From Deltaproteobacteria bacterium (GTDB taxonomy: Bacteria > Desulfobacterota > Dissulfuribacteria > Dissulfuribacterales > QOAL01): 54,161 bases of DNA. A program made the translations under genes and the position numbers. The stretch covers positions 1-54,161 of the forward strand of contig JALVJO010000171.1 in the NCBI GenBank assembly GCA_027028245.1, in the 5' to 3' direction. Under the pieces are notes generated by a model. That model worked only from the letters and a program-made list of their open reading frames with translations. It did no database searches and was not told the origin of the DNA. Each line of letters opens with the position of its first letter. The first letter of the stretch is position 1. This document shows, piece after piece, positions 43,140 through 51,535 of the stretch.

Positions 43140-45126
43140 TTTGGATATCCCTGAAACAAAGACTGTAATCATAGGCACTGCCGGCCATATTGACCACGGC
43201 AAGACCACCCTGGTAAAGGCTGTCACAGGCACGGACACCGACAGGCTCAAGGAGGAAAAACAAAGGGGCATTACCATTGAGCTCGGCTTTGCAAGGCTCG
43301 AGCTGCCCTCTGGCATCTCTGTGGGCGTTGTGGACGTGCCCGGCCACGAGCGCTTCGTGAAGAACATGGTAGCAGGGGTCACCGGGGTGGATATCGTCGC
43401 CCTGGTTATTGCAGCCGATGAAGGGGTCATGCCCCAGACCAGGGAACATCTTGAGATATGCCAGCTTCTGGGCATAAAACAGGGGCTGGTTGTCCTTACC
43501 AAGATAGACATGGTGGACCAGGAGTGGCTGGAACTGGTCACAGATGACATAAAGGAATTCCTCAAGGACACCTTCCTCAAGGATGCACCGGTAGTGCCTG
43601 TTTCATCAATAACCGGACAGGGCCTGGATAGGCTCCTGAAGACCATTGACGGCCTGGTCATGGATGTGCCGGACCGCAAGATCCAGGGGCCATTTCGCCT
43701 TCCAGTGGACAGGTCATTCATAATGAAGGGGTTTGGTACTGTAGTGACTGGTACCGCCGTATCGGGAACGATCCAGGTGGGGGACGAGGTAACCGTATTC
43801 CCCTCGGGCCTTGAAACCAGGATACGCGGCATCCAGGTTCACGGCAGGGAAAGCCAGAGGGCGGTTCCCGGCCTTAGAACAGCCCTGAACCTCCAGGGAG
43901 TTACCAAGGAAGACATAAAAAGGGGATCCGTGGTTGCACTTCCAGGCAGCCTGAGGCCCAGCTGGCTGCTGGATCTGGAACTGTTCTACCTCTCCAGTGC
44001 AGAAAAACCCCTGAAACACCGAATGCCGGTCAGATTTCACACCGGCACCTCAGAAATCATAGGAAGAATACTCATGTCCGGGGATGAAATAGTTCCAGGC
44101 AAGAGGGCGTATGTCCAGATAAAACTGGATGAACCAGTGGCAGTGCTGCCTGGAGACAGGTACGTCATCAGGAGCTATTCCCCTATAAGGACAATAGGCG
44201 GCGGCAGGATCCTCAATCCCCTTCCCAGGAAGAGAAAACGGGCAAGAAAGGATCTCTGGGACGAACTCCTGGTACTGGCCAGGGGCACTCCCACTGAAGT
44301 TATAGAGCTTCACCTGCAAAAGGCTGGTCCAAGGGGACTTTCCACCCCGGAGATTGCACTGAGGACTGGAACTTATGGAAAAACCCTCCAGAAAGAACTC
44401 CAGGACCTGCTCAGCAGCAGGCGCATCATCAAGTTCGGTTCAGAAGACAAGTTCATATCATCCAGGGTAGTGGAAAAACTAAAGGACGAGACCCTGAAGC
44501 TTTTAAAGACCTACCACGCTGAAAGACCGCTCCTGCAGGGAATGCCTCGCGAAGAGCTTAAATCCAGGCTCTTTCCGTCGTCTCCGGCTTCCAGGGCATG
44601 GATTCCCCCTTCAGAGCAGGGTTCAGCCCTGTCATATCAGCGTCTCTTCCAGAAGGTGCTTGACATCCTTGAAAAGGAAAAAAAGATTGCATCGGACAAG
44701 GAGACAGTCAGGCTGTCCACCCACAGGGTCAGGCTCAGAGAGGAGGAAGAAAAGATAAAAAAGGCCCTGGAAGATACCTATTTCAAGGCAGGACTTTCTC
44801 CGCCATCCAGGGAAGAGGCGGTAAAGAAGGCCATATCCAGCCGCACATCCCTTCAGGACGGGCTGGAGATATTTGACATGCTTGCAAGGCAGGGGAAACT
44901 CCTCAGGCTTAAGGACGGGATATTCTTCCACCCTGACATACTGCGCAAAATGGAACAAGACGTAGTGGAATACCTTAAGAAAAATGAAGAGATGGCTGTA
45001 TCCGATTTCCGGCAGCTGACAGGAGGCCTTTCCAGAAAATTCATGATCCCCCTTCTCGAACACCTTGATGCCAAAAAGATCACGATACGTATTGGCGACA
45101 AGAGAAGACTCAGGTCAAAGGTCTGA
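43108..45126 (+). CDS. selB: Selenocysteine-specific elongation factor SelB
   Basis: Delivers Sec-tRNA to UGA codons that are followed by a SECIS hairpin. It has 672 residues. The GTPase domain has GHIDHGKTTL, DVPGHERFVKNM, TKIDMVDQE and the SSITGQG region. Domains II and III follow, then a C-terminal series of winged-helix domains (from about 400) that bind the SECIS RNA. The ATG at 43108 overlaps the end of metG by 32 bases; a TTG at 43141 just after the metG stop is an alternative start. No selA, selC or obvious selenoprotein is adjacent, so the rest of the machinery lies elsewhere. Confidence 0.96.
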   Translation: MKQNPVQGSADLDIPETKTVIIGTAGHIDHGKTTLVKAVTGTDTDRLKEEKQRGITIELGFARLELPSGISVGVVDVPGHERFVKNMVAGVTGVDIVALVIAADEGVMPQTREHLEICQLLGIKQGLVVLTKIDMVDQEWLELVTDDIKEFLKDTFLKDAPVVPVSSITGQGLDRLLKTIDGLVMDVPDRKIQGPFRLPVDRSFIMKGFGTVVTGTAVSGTIQVGDEVTVFPSGLETRIRGIQVHGRESQRAVPGLRTALNLQGVTKEDIKRGSVVALPGSLRPSWLLDLELFYLSSAEKPLKHRMPVRFHTGTSEIIGRILMSGDEIVPGKRAYVQIKLDEPVAVLPGDRYVIRSYSPIRTIGGGRILNPLPRKRKRARKDLWDELLVLARGTPTEVIELHLQKAGPRGLSTPEIALRTGTYGKTLQKELQDLLSSRRIIKFGSEDKFISSRVVEKLKDETLKLLKTYHAERPLLQGMPREELKSRLFPSSPASRAWIPPSEQGSALSYQRLFQKVLDILEKEKKIASDKETVRLSTHRVRLREEEEKIKKALEDTYFKAGLSPPSREEAVKKAISSRTSLQDGLEIFDMLARQGKLLRLKDGIFFHPDILRKMEQDVVEYLKKNEEMAVSDFRQLTGGLSRKFMIPLLEHLDAKKITIRIGDKRRLRSKV

Positions 45127-45192
45127 AAAATTTTCCAATCTCCGCGTCTCGCAAGCCTTTGAGACATGAAGACCTAGACACAGGATACTTTA

Positions 45193-46869
45193 GTGGAAAC
45201 CCTCAAGGAAAGACTGGCAATTTCACTGAAACACCGGGATCCGGAAAAGGGTACACTGCCGGAAGATTTTGTCATCACCTTTGAGCTCGTTCCAGCCCGC
45301 GCCTCCAGGAGCGAGGTCATTGACAGGACACTGCAGTTTGCAACTGAAGCTGCCCGCCATGGAAGGATTACCGCCCTTTCCATTACGGATAACGCAGGAG
45401 GCCATCCAGCCCTGACACCCACTGCCCTTGGCAAGGAAATAAAGGCCCTGGGTGTGGAGCCGGTGATCCATTTTTCCTGCAAGGACAAGAACAGGAACCT
45501 CATTGAAAGCCAGCTTTTCGAGCTTGACAGGGCAGGCCTCAACACCCTCCTCGTAATTACCGGTGATTATCCCAGGTACGGGTTCCAGGGCAGGGCAAAA
45601 CCGGTATACGACCTGGATTCTGTCCTGGTCCTGGGCATGATACAGGAGATAAGAAGGGGCCTTGAGATAAACAGGAAGGCCCCTGGAGGCGGCACCAGGC
45701 TTGAACCCATGGATTTTCACGCCGGATGCGTGGTATCTCCCTTCAAAGCCACGGAAGCAGAACAGGTCCAGCAGTATATCAAGCTCAAAAGGAAGATAAC
45801 TGCCGGTGCCGATTTCATCATTACCCAGATGGGTTTTGATATCCGCAAGTACCACGAGCTTCGCCTGTTGCTGGATATGCTGGGCATGGACGTCCCATTG
45901 ACAGGAACCGTATTCATCCCGGATGCGCGACTTGCAGGGATCATAAGAAGGGGCATAATTCCCGGCTGTTCAATGCCGAGACGCCTTTTTGAAACCATTG
46001 CAAGGGAAGAGGGGCTGGAAGACAAGGGGCTTTCGGGAATGATCAAAAGGGCTGCAGCAATGACGGCCATGCTGGCAGGCATGGGCTATCAGGGTGTGCA
46101 TCTAAGCGGTCCGGGCCTTGAATACAGACATATCCAGCAGGTAATAGAGACGGCGGAACAATTGTACCAAAGATGGCAGGACCTTGTCCCGGAATTTCTG
46201 TTTCCAGAAGAAGGACAGTTTTTCCTTTTCAGCCGTGATGAAAAAAGCGGCCTGAACAAAATGCCAGGTCAAGGGGTCAAGGAAAGAGGCGAAAAACCCT
46301 CCCGCCGGCTGGGCCTTAAAGACATCAGGGGAAAAATCGCTGGAAGGCTTTCTCCCGGTCTTTTGCTGGGAAAGATTGTCCACTTTCTTTTTTTCCAGCC
46401 CGGGGGGCCGTTTTTCAATACTGTTTCCCGGATGCTGATTTCCATAAAGAACAAAAGATTAATCAGGTTCATTACCAGCCTGGAGTATTTTTTCAAAGGC
46501 CTCCTCTATGATTGTTACCGCTGCGGGGACTGCTACCTTTCAGACATTGAACTTCTCTGTCCGCAGTCCCAGTGCGCCAAGAGGCTCGTAAATGGTCCCT
46601 GCGGGGGCAGCAGGGACGGTTGGTGCGAGGTATGGCCCGGGCAGAAACGCTGCCTGTACGTCAGACAGTACCACAGGCTCAAGGACGGCAGGAGGATGCT
46701 CCTTGAAAACGTGAGGATCCTGGCTCCAAGGGACTGGGGCCTTGACAGATCTTCTTCCTGGATAAATTTCTTTTCAGGCAGAGATCATCATCACCTGAAA
46801 ATATCCTGCAAAGAGGAAAACAAGGCTGACAGCAGCGCAAAAGGCGCCGGGGACAAACGCAAACCATGA
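45193..46869 (+). CDS. metF: Methylenetetrahydrofolate reductase fused to MetV-like cysteine-rich domain
   Basis: A 558-residue fusion. The first 310 residues are a MetF TIM barrel with FVITFELVPARASRSE, DNAGGHPAL, LLVITGDYPRYG, the FHAGCVVSPFKA strand and QMGFDIRKYHELR. The C-terminus (about 440-495) is the MTHFR_C/MetV pattern, with CYRCGDCYLSD, LLCPQSQCAKRL, GPCGG and WCEVWPGQKRCLYV; its cysteines could hold an iron-sulfur cluster. In acetogens MetV is a separate subunit of a ferredoxin-linked enzyme, so this protein probably uses an electron donor other than NADH alone. The start is GTG 45193. Its stop overlaps the hisA start. Confidence 0.9.
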   Translation: METLKERLAISLKHRDPEKGTLPEDFVITFELVPARASRSEVIDRTLQFATEAARHGRITALSITDNAGGHPALTPTALGKEIKALGVEPVIHFSCKDKNRNLIESQLFELDRAGLNTLLVITGDYPRYGFQGRAKPVYDLDSVLVLGMIQEIRRGLEINRKAPGGGTRLEPMDFHAGCVVSPFKATEAEQVQQYIKLKRKITAGADFIITQMGFDIRKYHELRLLLDMLGMDVPLTGTVFIPDARLAGIIRRGIIPGCSMPRRLFETIAREEGLEDKGLSGMIKRAAAMTAMLAGMGYQGVHLSGPGLEYRHIQQVIETAEQLYQRWQDLVPEFLFPEEGQFFLFSRDEKSGLNKMPGQGVKERGEKPSRRLGLKDIRGKIAGRLSPGLLLGKIVHFLFFQPGGPFFNTVSRMLISIKNKRLIRFITSLEYFFKGLLYDCYRCGDCYLSDIELLCPQSQCAKRLVNGPCGGSRDGWCEVWPGQKRCLYVRQYHRLKDGRRMLLENVRILAPRDWGLDRSSSWINFFSGRDHHHLKISCKEENKADSSAKGAGDKRKP

Positions 46870-47636
46870 AAATACGACCGTGTATAGACCTGCACCAGGG
46901 CAGGGTAAAGCAGATAGTGGGCTCCACACTTAGAGATGACGACGAATCAAAGGTGAAGGAAAACTTTGCCGCAGAGCAGCCGCCTTCATATTTTTCCGCC
47001 CTTTTCAGGGATTACGGACTTACCGGGGGCCACGTCATCATGCTGGGGCCTGGAAACGAGGATGCGGCCAGAGAGGCCCTGAACGAATGGCCTGGAGGTC
47101 TTCAGGTAGGCGGAGGAATTAGCGCGGAAAACGCTTCCTACTGGCTGGATCAGGGCGCCTCCCACGTAATAGTCACCTCGTATGTCTTTTACCAGGGAAA
47201 GATAGACTACACCAGGCTGAACAGGCTCCTTGAAGTTGTAGGAAAGGAAAGACTTGTCCTGGATCTAAGCTGCAGAAAGAAGGGTGAGACCTACTTCATA
47301 GTCACTGAAAGGTGGCAGAACTTTACCAGTGTGTCCGTAAACAGCAGGCTTCTCCAGGAACTTTCCTCCTATGCAGATGAGTTTCTCGTCCACGGCGTTG
47401 ACGTGGAGGGAAGATGCCAGGGCATAGACATTGAACTGGTGGGCCTTCTTGCTGAAAACACCCCGCTTCCCACAACCTATGCAGGCGGGGCAAGATCCAT
47501 CGAGGATGCATACAGAGTGAAGAAGATCGGCGGAGACAAGCTTGACCTGACCATTGGAAGCGCCCTTGACATCTTTGGCGGAAAAGGGGTGAAGTTCCAG
47601 GAGATAGTGGAGTTCAACAGGAGGGAAATGGGATGA
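46866..47636 (+). CDS. hisA: Eukaryotic-type HisA (ProFAR isomerase, HIS6-like)
   Basis: A 256-residue TIM barrel. It matches the plant and fungal HIS6 form (hisA_euk) rather than bacterial HisA: RPCIDLHQGRVKQIVGS at the start, LTGGHVIMLG (52-61), GGLQVGGGI (77-85), SHVIVTSYVF (99-108), LDLSCRKK (132-139), HGVDVEG with Asp179, and GSALDIFGG (231-239). The catalytic acid/base pair Asp8 and Asp179 is conserved. It would isomerise ProFAR in histidine synthesis, but no other his gene is nearby. Instead it overlaps metF by four bases and the PfkB kinase by four. A changed substrate is possible. Confidence 0.9.
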   Translation: MKIRPCIDLHQGRVKQIVGSTLRDDDESKVKENFAAEQPPSYFSALFRDYGLTGGHVIMLGPGNEDAAREALNEWPGGLQVGGGISAENASYWLDQGASHVIVTSYVFYQGKIDYTRLNRLLEVVGKERLVLDLSCRKKGETYFIVTERWQNFTSVSVNSRLLQELSSYADEFLVHGVDVEGRCQGIDIELVGLLAENTPLPTTYAGGARSIEDAYRVKKIGGDKLDLTIGSALDIFGGKGVKFQEIVEFNRREMG

Positions 47637-48634
47637 AGATTGCAGGCTCCGGCGCCCTCAACCTGGACCTTATATACGAGGTTGCCGAGCTTGAAGCCGT
47701 TTCCGTAAGCGGCATAACCTTGCGGGCAGGACGGGAGACCTGGGGCAGCCATACTCAGGCCTCGGCTCTCAGGCAGGAGCTCGAAAAAAAGGGCAGGCTT
47801 ATTGCCAAAAGCGGTGGAGGCTCAGCAGCAAATACCCTATGCGCCCTGGCCAGGATGGGTTTTGATTGTTTTTTCATAGGCTCTGTGGGAGAAGACGAGG
47901 AAGGCAGTTTTATCCTTGAATCAATGGAAGGCGTGGACTGCTCCCTTGTAAGCAGAAAAGGTACAAGCTCTCTTTGCATCATCGTCCTTGGCAGGAACAA
48001 CAAGGACAGGGCCATGTTCGTGGCCCCGGGGCCTGTCAGCGTGGATTCATCCAGGAAGGACCTCATGCGCATATTGAAAGAGACTGATCTTTTTCATTTT
48101 ACTTCACTGGTCCAGCCGGAGGGGATCCCTTTGCAGGAAAGGCTCCTTTCACGTACTGGTGGAAACGCGGTTATATCCTTTGATCCAGGCGAGATATATG
48201 CTGCCAGGGGAAAGCAGGCCTTAAAAGACCTTCTCATCCATACAGACATTCTCTTTGCTACTGACTACGAACTGGGACGGCTTTTCGGCTCCAAAAGGGA
48301 GCAGGACATAATAAGATGTGAGCTTGCTGCCCGAAACAGAAAGGCCCTCATGAAGTACAGGCTTTTCAGGGAGCTTTCCTCTCCTGTAATTGCTAAAAAG
48401 ATGGGAAGCTCAGGTGCTGCCCTCTGTTTCAGAAACGGCGAAATCTTCTGTCCTGCCCAGAAGGTGGATGATATAGTAGATAATACCGGGGCAGGAGATG
48501 CCTTTAATGCAGGCCTTCTTGCTGCTCTTCTTGGGGGAAAGGGCGGCCGGCAGGCCCTGGAAGAGGGAATAGGCCTTGCGGCTGCCTCATTAAGATTTCC
48601 AGGCAGAAGCTGGATAAAGGGATTGTCTGCATGA
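47633..48634 (+). CDS. PfkB family carbohydrate/nucleoside kinase
   Basis: A 333-residue ribokinase-fold kinase. KSGGGSAANTLCALARMG near residue 60 is the first PfkB signature; the second signature near the C-terminus reads DDIVDNTGAGDAFNAGL, with the catalytic Asp in GAGD. A lid and sugar-side region (SLCIIVLGRNNKDRAMFVAPG) resembles adenosine-kinase-like members, and the 40-residue N-terminal insertion differs from ribokinase. Substrate not readable. It overlaps hisA by four bases and is followed by the formyltransferase, suggesting a shared pathway. Confidence 0.9.
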   Translation: MKIAGSGALNLDLIYEVAELEAVSVSGITLRAGRETWGSHTQASALRQELEKKGRLIAKSGGGSAANTLCALARMGFDCFFIGSVGEDEEGSFILESMEGVDCSLVSRKGTSSLCIIVLGRNNKDRAMFVAPGPVSVDSSRKDLMRILKETDLFHFTSLVQPEGIPLQERLLSRTGGNAVISFDPGEIYAARGKQALKDLLIHTDILFATDYELGRLFGSKREQDIIRCELAARNRKALMKYRLFRELSSPVIAKKMGSSGAALCFRNGEIFCPAQKVDDIVDNTGAGDAFNAGLLAALLGGKGGRQALEEGIGLAAASLRFPGRSWIKGLSA

Positions 48635-48656
48635 TGTCAAAAAAGGAGCAGGAACC

Positions 48657-49475
48657 TTGAAGAATTTCCAATTCGGATGGTGGACTACGGGCAGGGACCA
48701 GGCCGCTGTAAACCTTTTCAATACGGTCTGGCAGGCCATGGAACAGGGCACCATAAGCGGAAGGATGTCCTATCTCTTCTGTTCCAGGGTTGAAGGCGAA
48801 GGCTCATACAGCGACGAGATCATGTCCCTTGCTGCAAGGCGCAAGATCCCTGTGGAAAGCTTTTCTGCCCTTCATTTCGAGCTTGAACTCAGGAAAAAGG
48901 ACAGACAGAAGTGGAGAACCCTGTACCACAGGCAGGTGTACCAACGGATAGAAAAATACAGGTGCACCATGGCGGTGCTTGCCGGGTACATGTGGGTACT
49001 GAGCGCTGAAATATGCAGAAAGATCGATGCTGTCAACCTCCACCCTGCCCTGCCTGGAGGCCCCACGGGCACCTGGCAGGAAGTTATCTGGCAGCTCCTG
49101 GAAAAACGTGCAGACCGGACCGGGGCAATGATGCATCTTGTCACCCCCGAGCTGGACAGGGGCCCTGCCATTACATTTTTTTCATTCCCCATCCAGGGAG
49201 AAAAATGGCAGCCGCTATGGCAGGAATTTGACAGCCTTGTAAAAGAAAAAGGCCTTGAGGGGGTCAAGAAAGATCCTGGCGAAAAGCTGGCCCTTTTCAA
49301 GGAAATAAGGCACCAGGGGGAAATCAGGGAACTTCCGTTGATAGTACAAACCCTCAGGGCCCTTTCTGAAAGAAAGATCATCGTTGAAGACGGAAGACTC
49401 CTTGATTCCCGCAGACGCCTGATTTCAAGGCCACTGGATCTTTCAGAACAGGTGGATGCCTCCCTGGAAGAATGA
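48657..49475 (+). CDS. GART-like formyltransferase
   Basis: A 272-residue protein of the phosphoribosylglycinamide formyltransferase/formyl_transf_N fold. The catalytic Asn-His-Asp triad is in place: NLHPALPGGPTG gives Asn127 and His129, and TPELDRGPAI gives Asp167. The N-terminus (FGWWTTGRDQAAVNL) lacks the usual GSGTNL loop of PurN, so the substrate probably differs from GAR. The C-terminal 70 residues are not PurN-like. The start is TTG 48657 with AAGGAGCAGG upstream. It follows the PfkB gene by 22 bases and precedes LPS genes. Confidence 0.82.
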   Translation: MKNFQFGWWTTGRDQAAVNLFNTVWQAMEQGTISGRMSYLFCSRVEGEGSYSDEIMSLAARRKIPVESFSALHFELELRKKDRQKWRTLYHRQVYQRIEKYRCTMAVLAGYMWVLSAEICRKIDAVNLHPALPGGPTGTWQEVIWQLLEKRADRTGAMMHLVTPELDRGPAITFFSFPIQGEKWQPLWQEFDSLVKEKGLEGVKKDPGEKLALFKEIRHQGEIRELPLIVQTLRALSERKIIVEDGRLLDSRRRLISRPLDLSEQVDASLEE

Positions 49476-49529
49476 AACCGGCCCGAAATAAACATCAAAA
49501 GAAACAGGCCCAACCCTTCTAATCTCTTA

Positions 49530-50366
49530 ATGGAAATCGTCACACAGAGCCTTGATAACGGGAACCTCTTTATAAACAGGGATTTTCTGGATCTCCTTGG
49601 AAAAAACCGTCTTCTGACTGCAAGACAGATCTGGAACCTTCATGACGAAAGCGTAAAAAGGGTGGTGGAGGAAAGGGCTACCGGCAGGATCTTCCTGGAC
49701 TCTCCCAGGGGGGCCAAAAAGATCGAGACCTATATCAAGCGCTATACCCGGGTGCCCCTTTCCAAGCGTGTCAAGGATGCCTTTTCCCTGAAATTTTTCC
49801 AGTTTGATGCCATACATGAATGGCAGGCGCAAATCACCTTTCACAGGCTGGAACTGCCAACGGTTATCCCAATAGCAGCCGGCAGGCTGAAAGAAGGTAC
49901 CTTCAACCTGACACTTGGCATTAAAGGCTACCAAAGGGCATCTTCTGTCCTTGAGGGCACGGAAGAGGCAGACGAAGAAAAAAGACGAAAAATAATAAGG
50001 CGGATCGGCCTGTATGTGGGCAGAATGCACAAGGCCGGGCTGGCTCACCAGGACTTGTACCTGGTTCATTTTTTCCTGAAGGGAAAGGACATGGTGCCCC
50101 ATCTCATAGACCTCCAGCGGGTAATAAGAGAAAAGGAGCTTTCCGACAGGTGGAGGATAAAGGACCTTGGAGAACTGTTGTTTTCAGCAGCAGGCATGGT
50201 TTCAGACCAGGAGAAAAGGCTCTTCTGCCAGGCCTATTTCAAGGGGTCAGGACTTGATCTTGGAAAACATCCCGGGATGATAAGGGCCATAGAAAAGAAG
50301 GCTGCCAGGATAGAAGCGCGCCGCAGGCGTAAACTGAAAAGAAAAACTTCCAGGCCCCAAGAGTGA
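49530..50366 (+). CDS. LPS core heptose/Kdo kinase-like protein (InaA/RfaP superfamily)
   Basis: A 278-residue aminoglycoside-kinase-like fold protein. ETYIKRYTRV (about 66-75) carries the ATP-binding lysine. AHQDLYLVHFFL (His173 to Leu183) resembles the RfaP active site HRDCYLCHFLL, and HLIDLQRV (191-198) supplies the metal-binding Asp. A basic tail (EARRRRKLKRK) would sit at the membrane surface. It probably phosphorylates a core heptose or Kdo on the inner leaflet. It starts ATG 49530 and its TGA overlaps the GTG start of the glycosyltransferase. Confidence 0.85.
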   Translation: MEIVTQSLDNGNLFINRDFLDLLGKNRLLTARQIWNLHDESVKRVVEERATGRIFLDSPRGAKKIETYIKRYTRVPLSKRVKDAFSLKFFQFDAIHEWQAQITFHRLELPTVIPIAAGRLKEGTFNLTLGIKGYQRASSVLEGTEEADEEKRRKIIRRIGLYVGRMHKAGLAHQDLYLVHFFLKGKDMVPHLIDLQRVIREKELSDRWRIKDLGELLFSAAGMVSDQEKRLFCQAYFKGSGLDLGKHPGMIRAIEKKAARIEARRRRKLKRKTSRPQE

Positions 50367-51529
50367 AGACATTAAACAAGACTATACTTCAAAGCCTCCT
50401 TTTCCTGAAACGGCTTTCCACCCCCCCTACCCTTCTCCCCCTGGAAAAATTCAATGGGGCAGAAGTCAGGAAAGTCCTTGCCATTTCCTGCACTGCCATG
50501 GGGGATACTCTCTTTGCAACTCCTGCCCTCAGGGCCCTGAGGCATCAGCTTCCAGAGGCAAAGATTCATTTTCTGGTCAGGGAAAGATTCATGGATCTTT
50601 TCAGGACAAATCCCAGGATAGACCGCCTGATGGGCTACAAGGGCAGGTGCAGGGGGATACTCCCACTTATCATGGATTTTCACAGGCAGGCCTATGACCT
50701 GTGCCTGATATTTCACGACAGCGATCCGTGACCCTCACAGGCGGCTTTCCTGGCAGGAATCCCATTCATTTTGAGAACAGGCCAAAGGGACGAGCATGTT
50801 AAGGAATGCCTTTCCTGCCGAATACCCCATGAGCCTGGAAGACATGCCATAGACCAGCGTCTCGAGATCTTAAGAAGGCTCTTCGGGATTCCCCTGGACA
50901 GGGAGCAGGATCTTCGCATGGAACTTCCTGCAGACCCCGAGGGCTCCTTTAAGTTGTGGCGTGAACTTCTTGAACAAAACCACATGAGCCCGGATATGGA
51001 TACCAGGAAGATAGGACTCCAGTTTTCAGCTTCAGGGCAGCACAAGACCTGGCCTGAAAACCGCTTTTCAGAACTGGGCGCACGCCTCCTGTCATGTTCT
51101 GAAAAAAACATTGTCTGCTTGATGGGCGGGCCCGGAGACAAAAGGGCTGCCCTCAGGATAAAAGAGTCCATGGGGAAAAAAAGCGGCCACCCGGGAAGGA
51201 TCCTGGAGCTTGCGGGAAAGATCAAACTTTCCAGGTTTCCGGAGCTGGTAAAGGGACTTGATCTTCTTATCACCAACGATACCGGTCCTCTGCATGCAGC
51301 CATTGCAGTTCATACACCTACTATTTCCCTGTTTGTTGCCAGCAACCACGGAGAAACAGGACCGGTCCAGGACCTTGCCATACACAGGATCATAACCAAG
51401 GAAAAACCATGCTTGCCCTGCCTGGAAAAGTACTGCAAAGATCCAAGCTGCATGGACCTGATTACGGTTGATGAGGTCTTTGAGGCAGCAGTCAGGGCAC
51501 TTGACTCCAAATACCAGCAAAATCCCTGA
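50363..51529 (+). pseudogene. Glycosyltransferase family 9 (heptosyltransferase-like) interrupted by an in-frame TGA
   Basis: One continuous frame of 388 codons with a single TGA at 50729-50731 (codon 123). The first part (from GTG 50363, overlapping the kinase stop) has VLAISCTAMGDTLFATPALRAL, split as VLAISCTAMGD and TLFATPALRAL, the GT9 N-terminal strand. The part after TGA keeps frame and carries the GT9 donor-binding site ITNDTGPLHAAIAV, SKHG-like SNHGETGP and a C-terminal cysteine cluster. Intact on both sides of one codon, it is either a recent nonsense mutation (CGA or TGG to TGA), a base error, or a recoded selenocysteine; SelB is encoded at 43108. It is flanked by LPS kinase genes, so the substrate is probably ADP-heptose. 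Confidence 0.8.
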
Positions 51530-51535
51530 TAAAAG

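Noticed and set aside
50729-50790. A confident selenocysteine call for the TGA
   Set aside because: The hairpin after TGA is weak and too close; without homologue alignment it stays a hypothesis.
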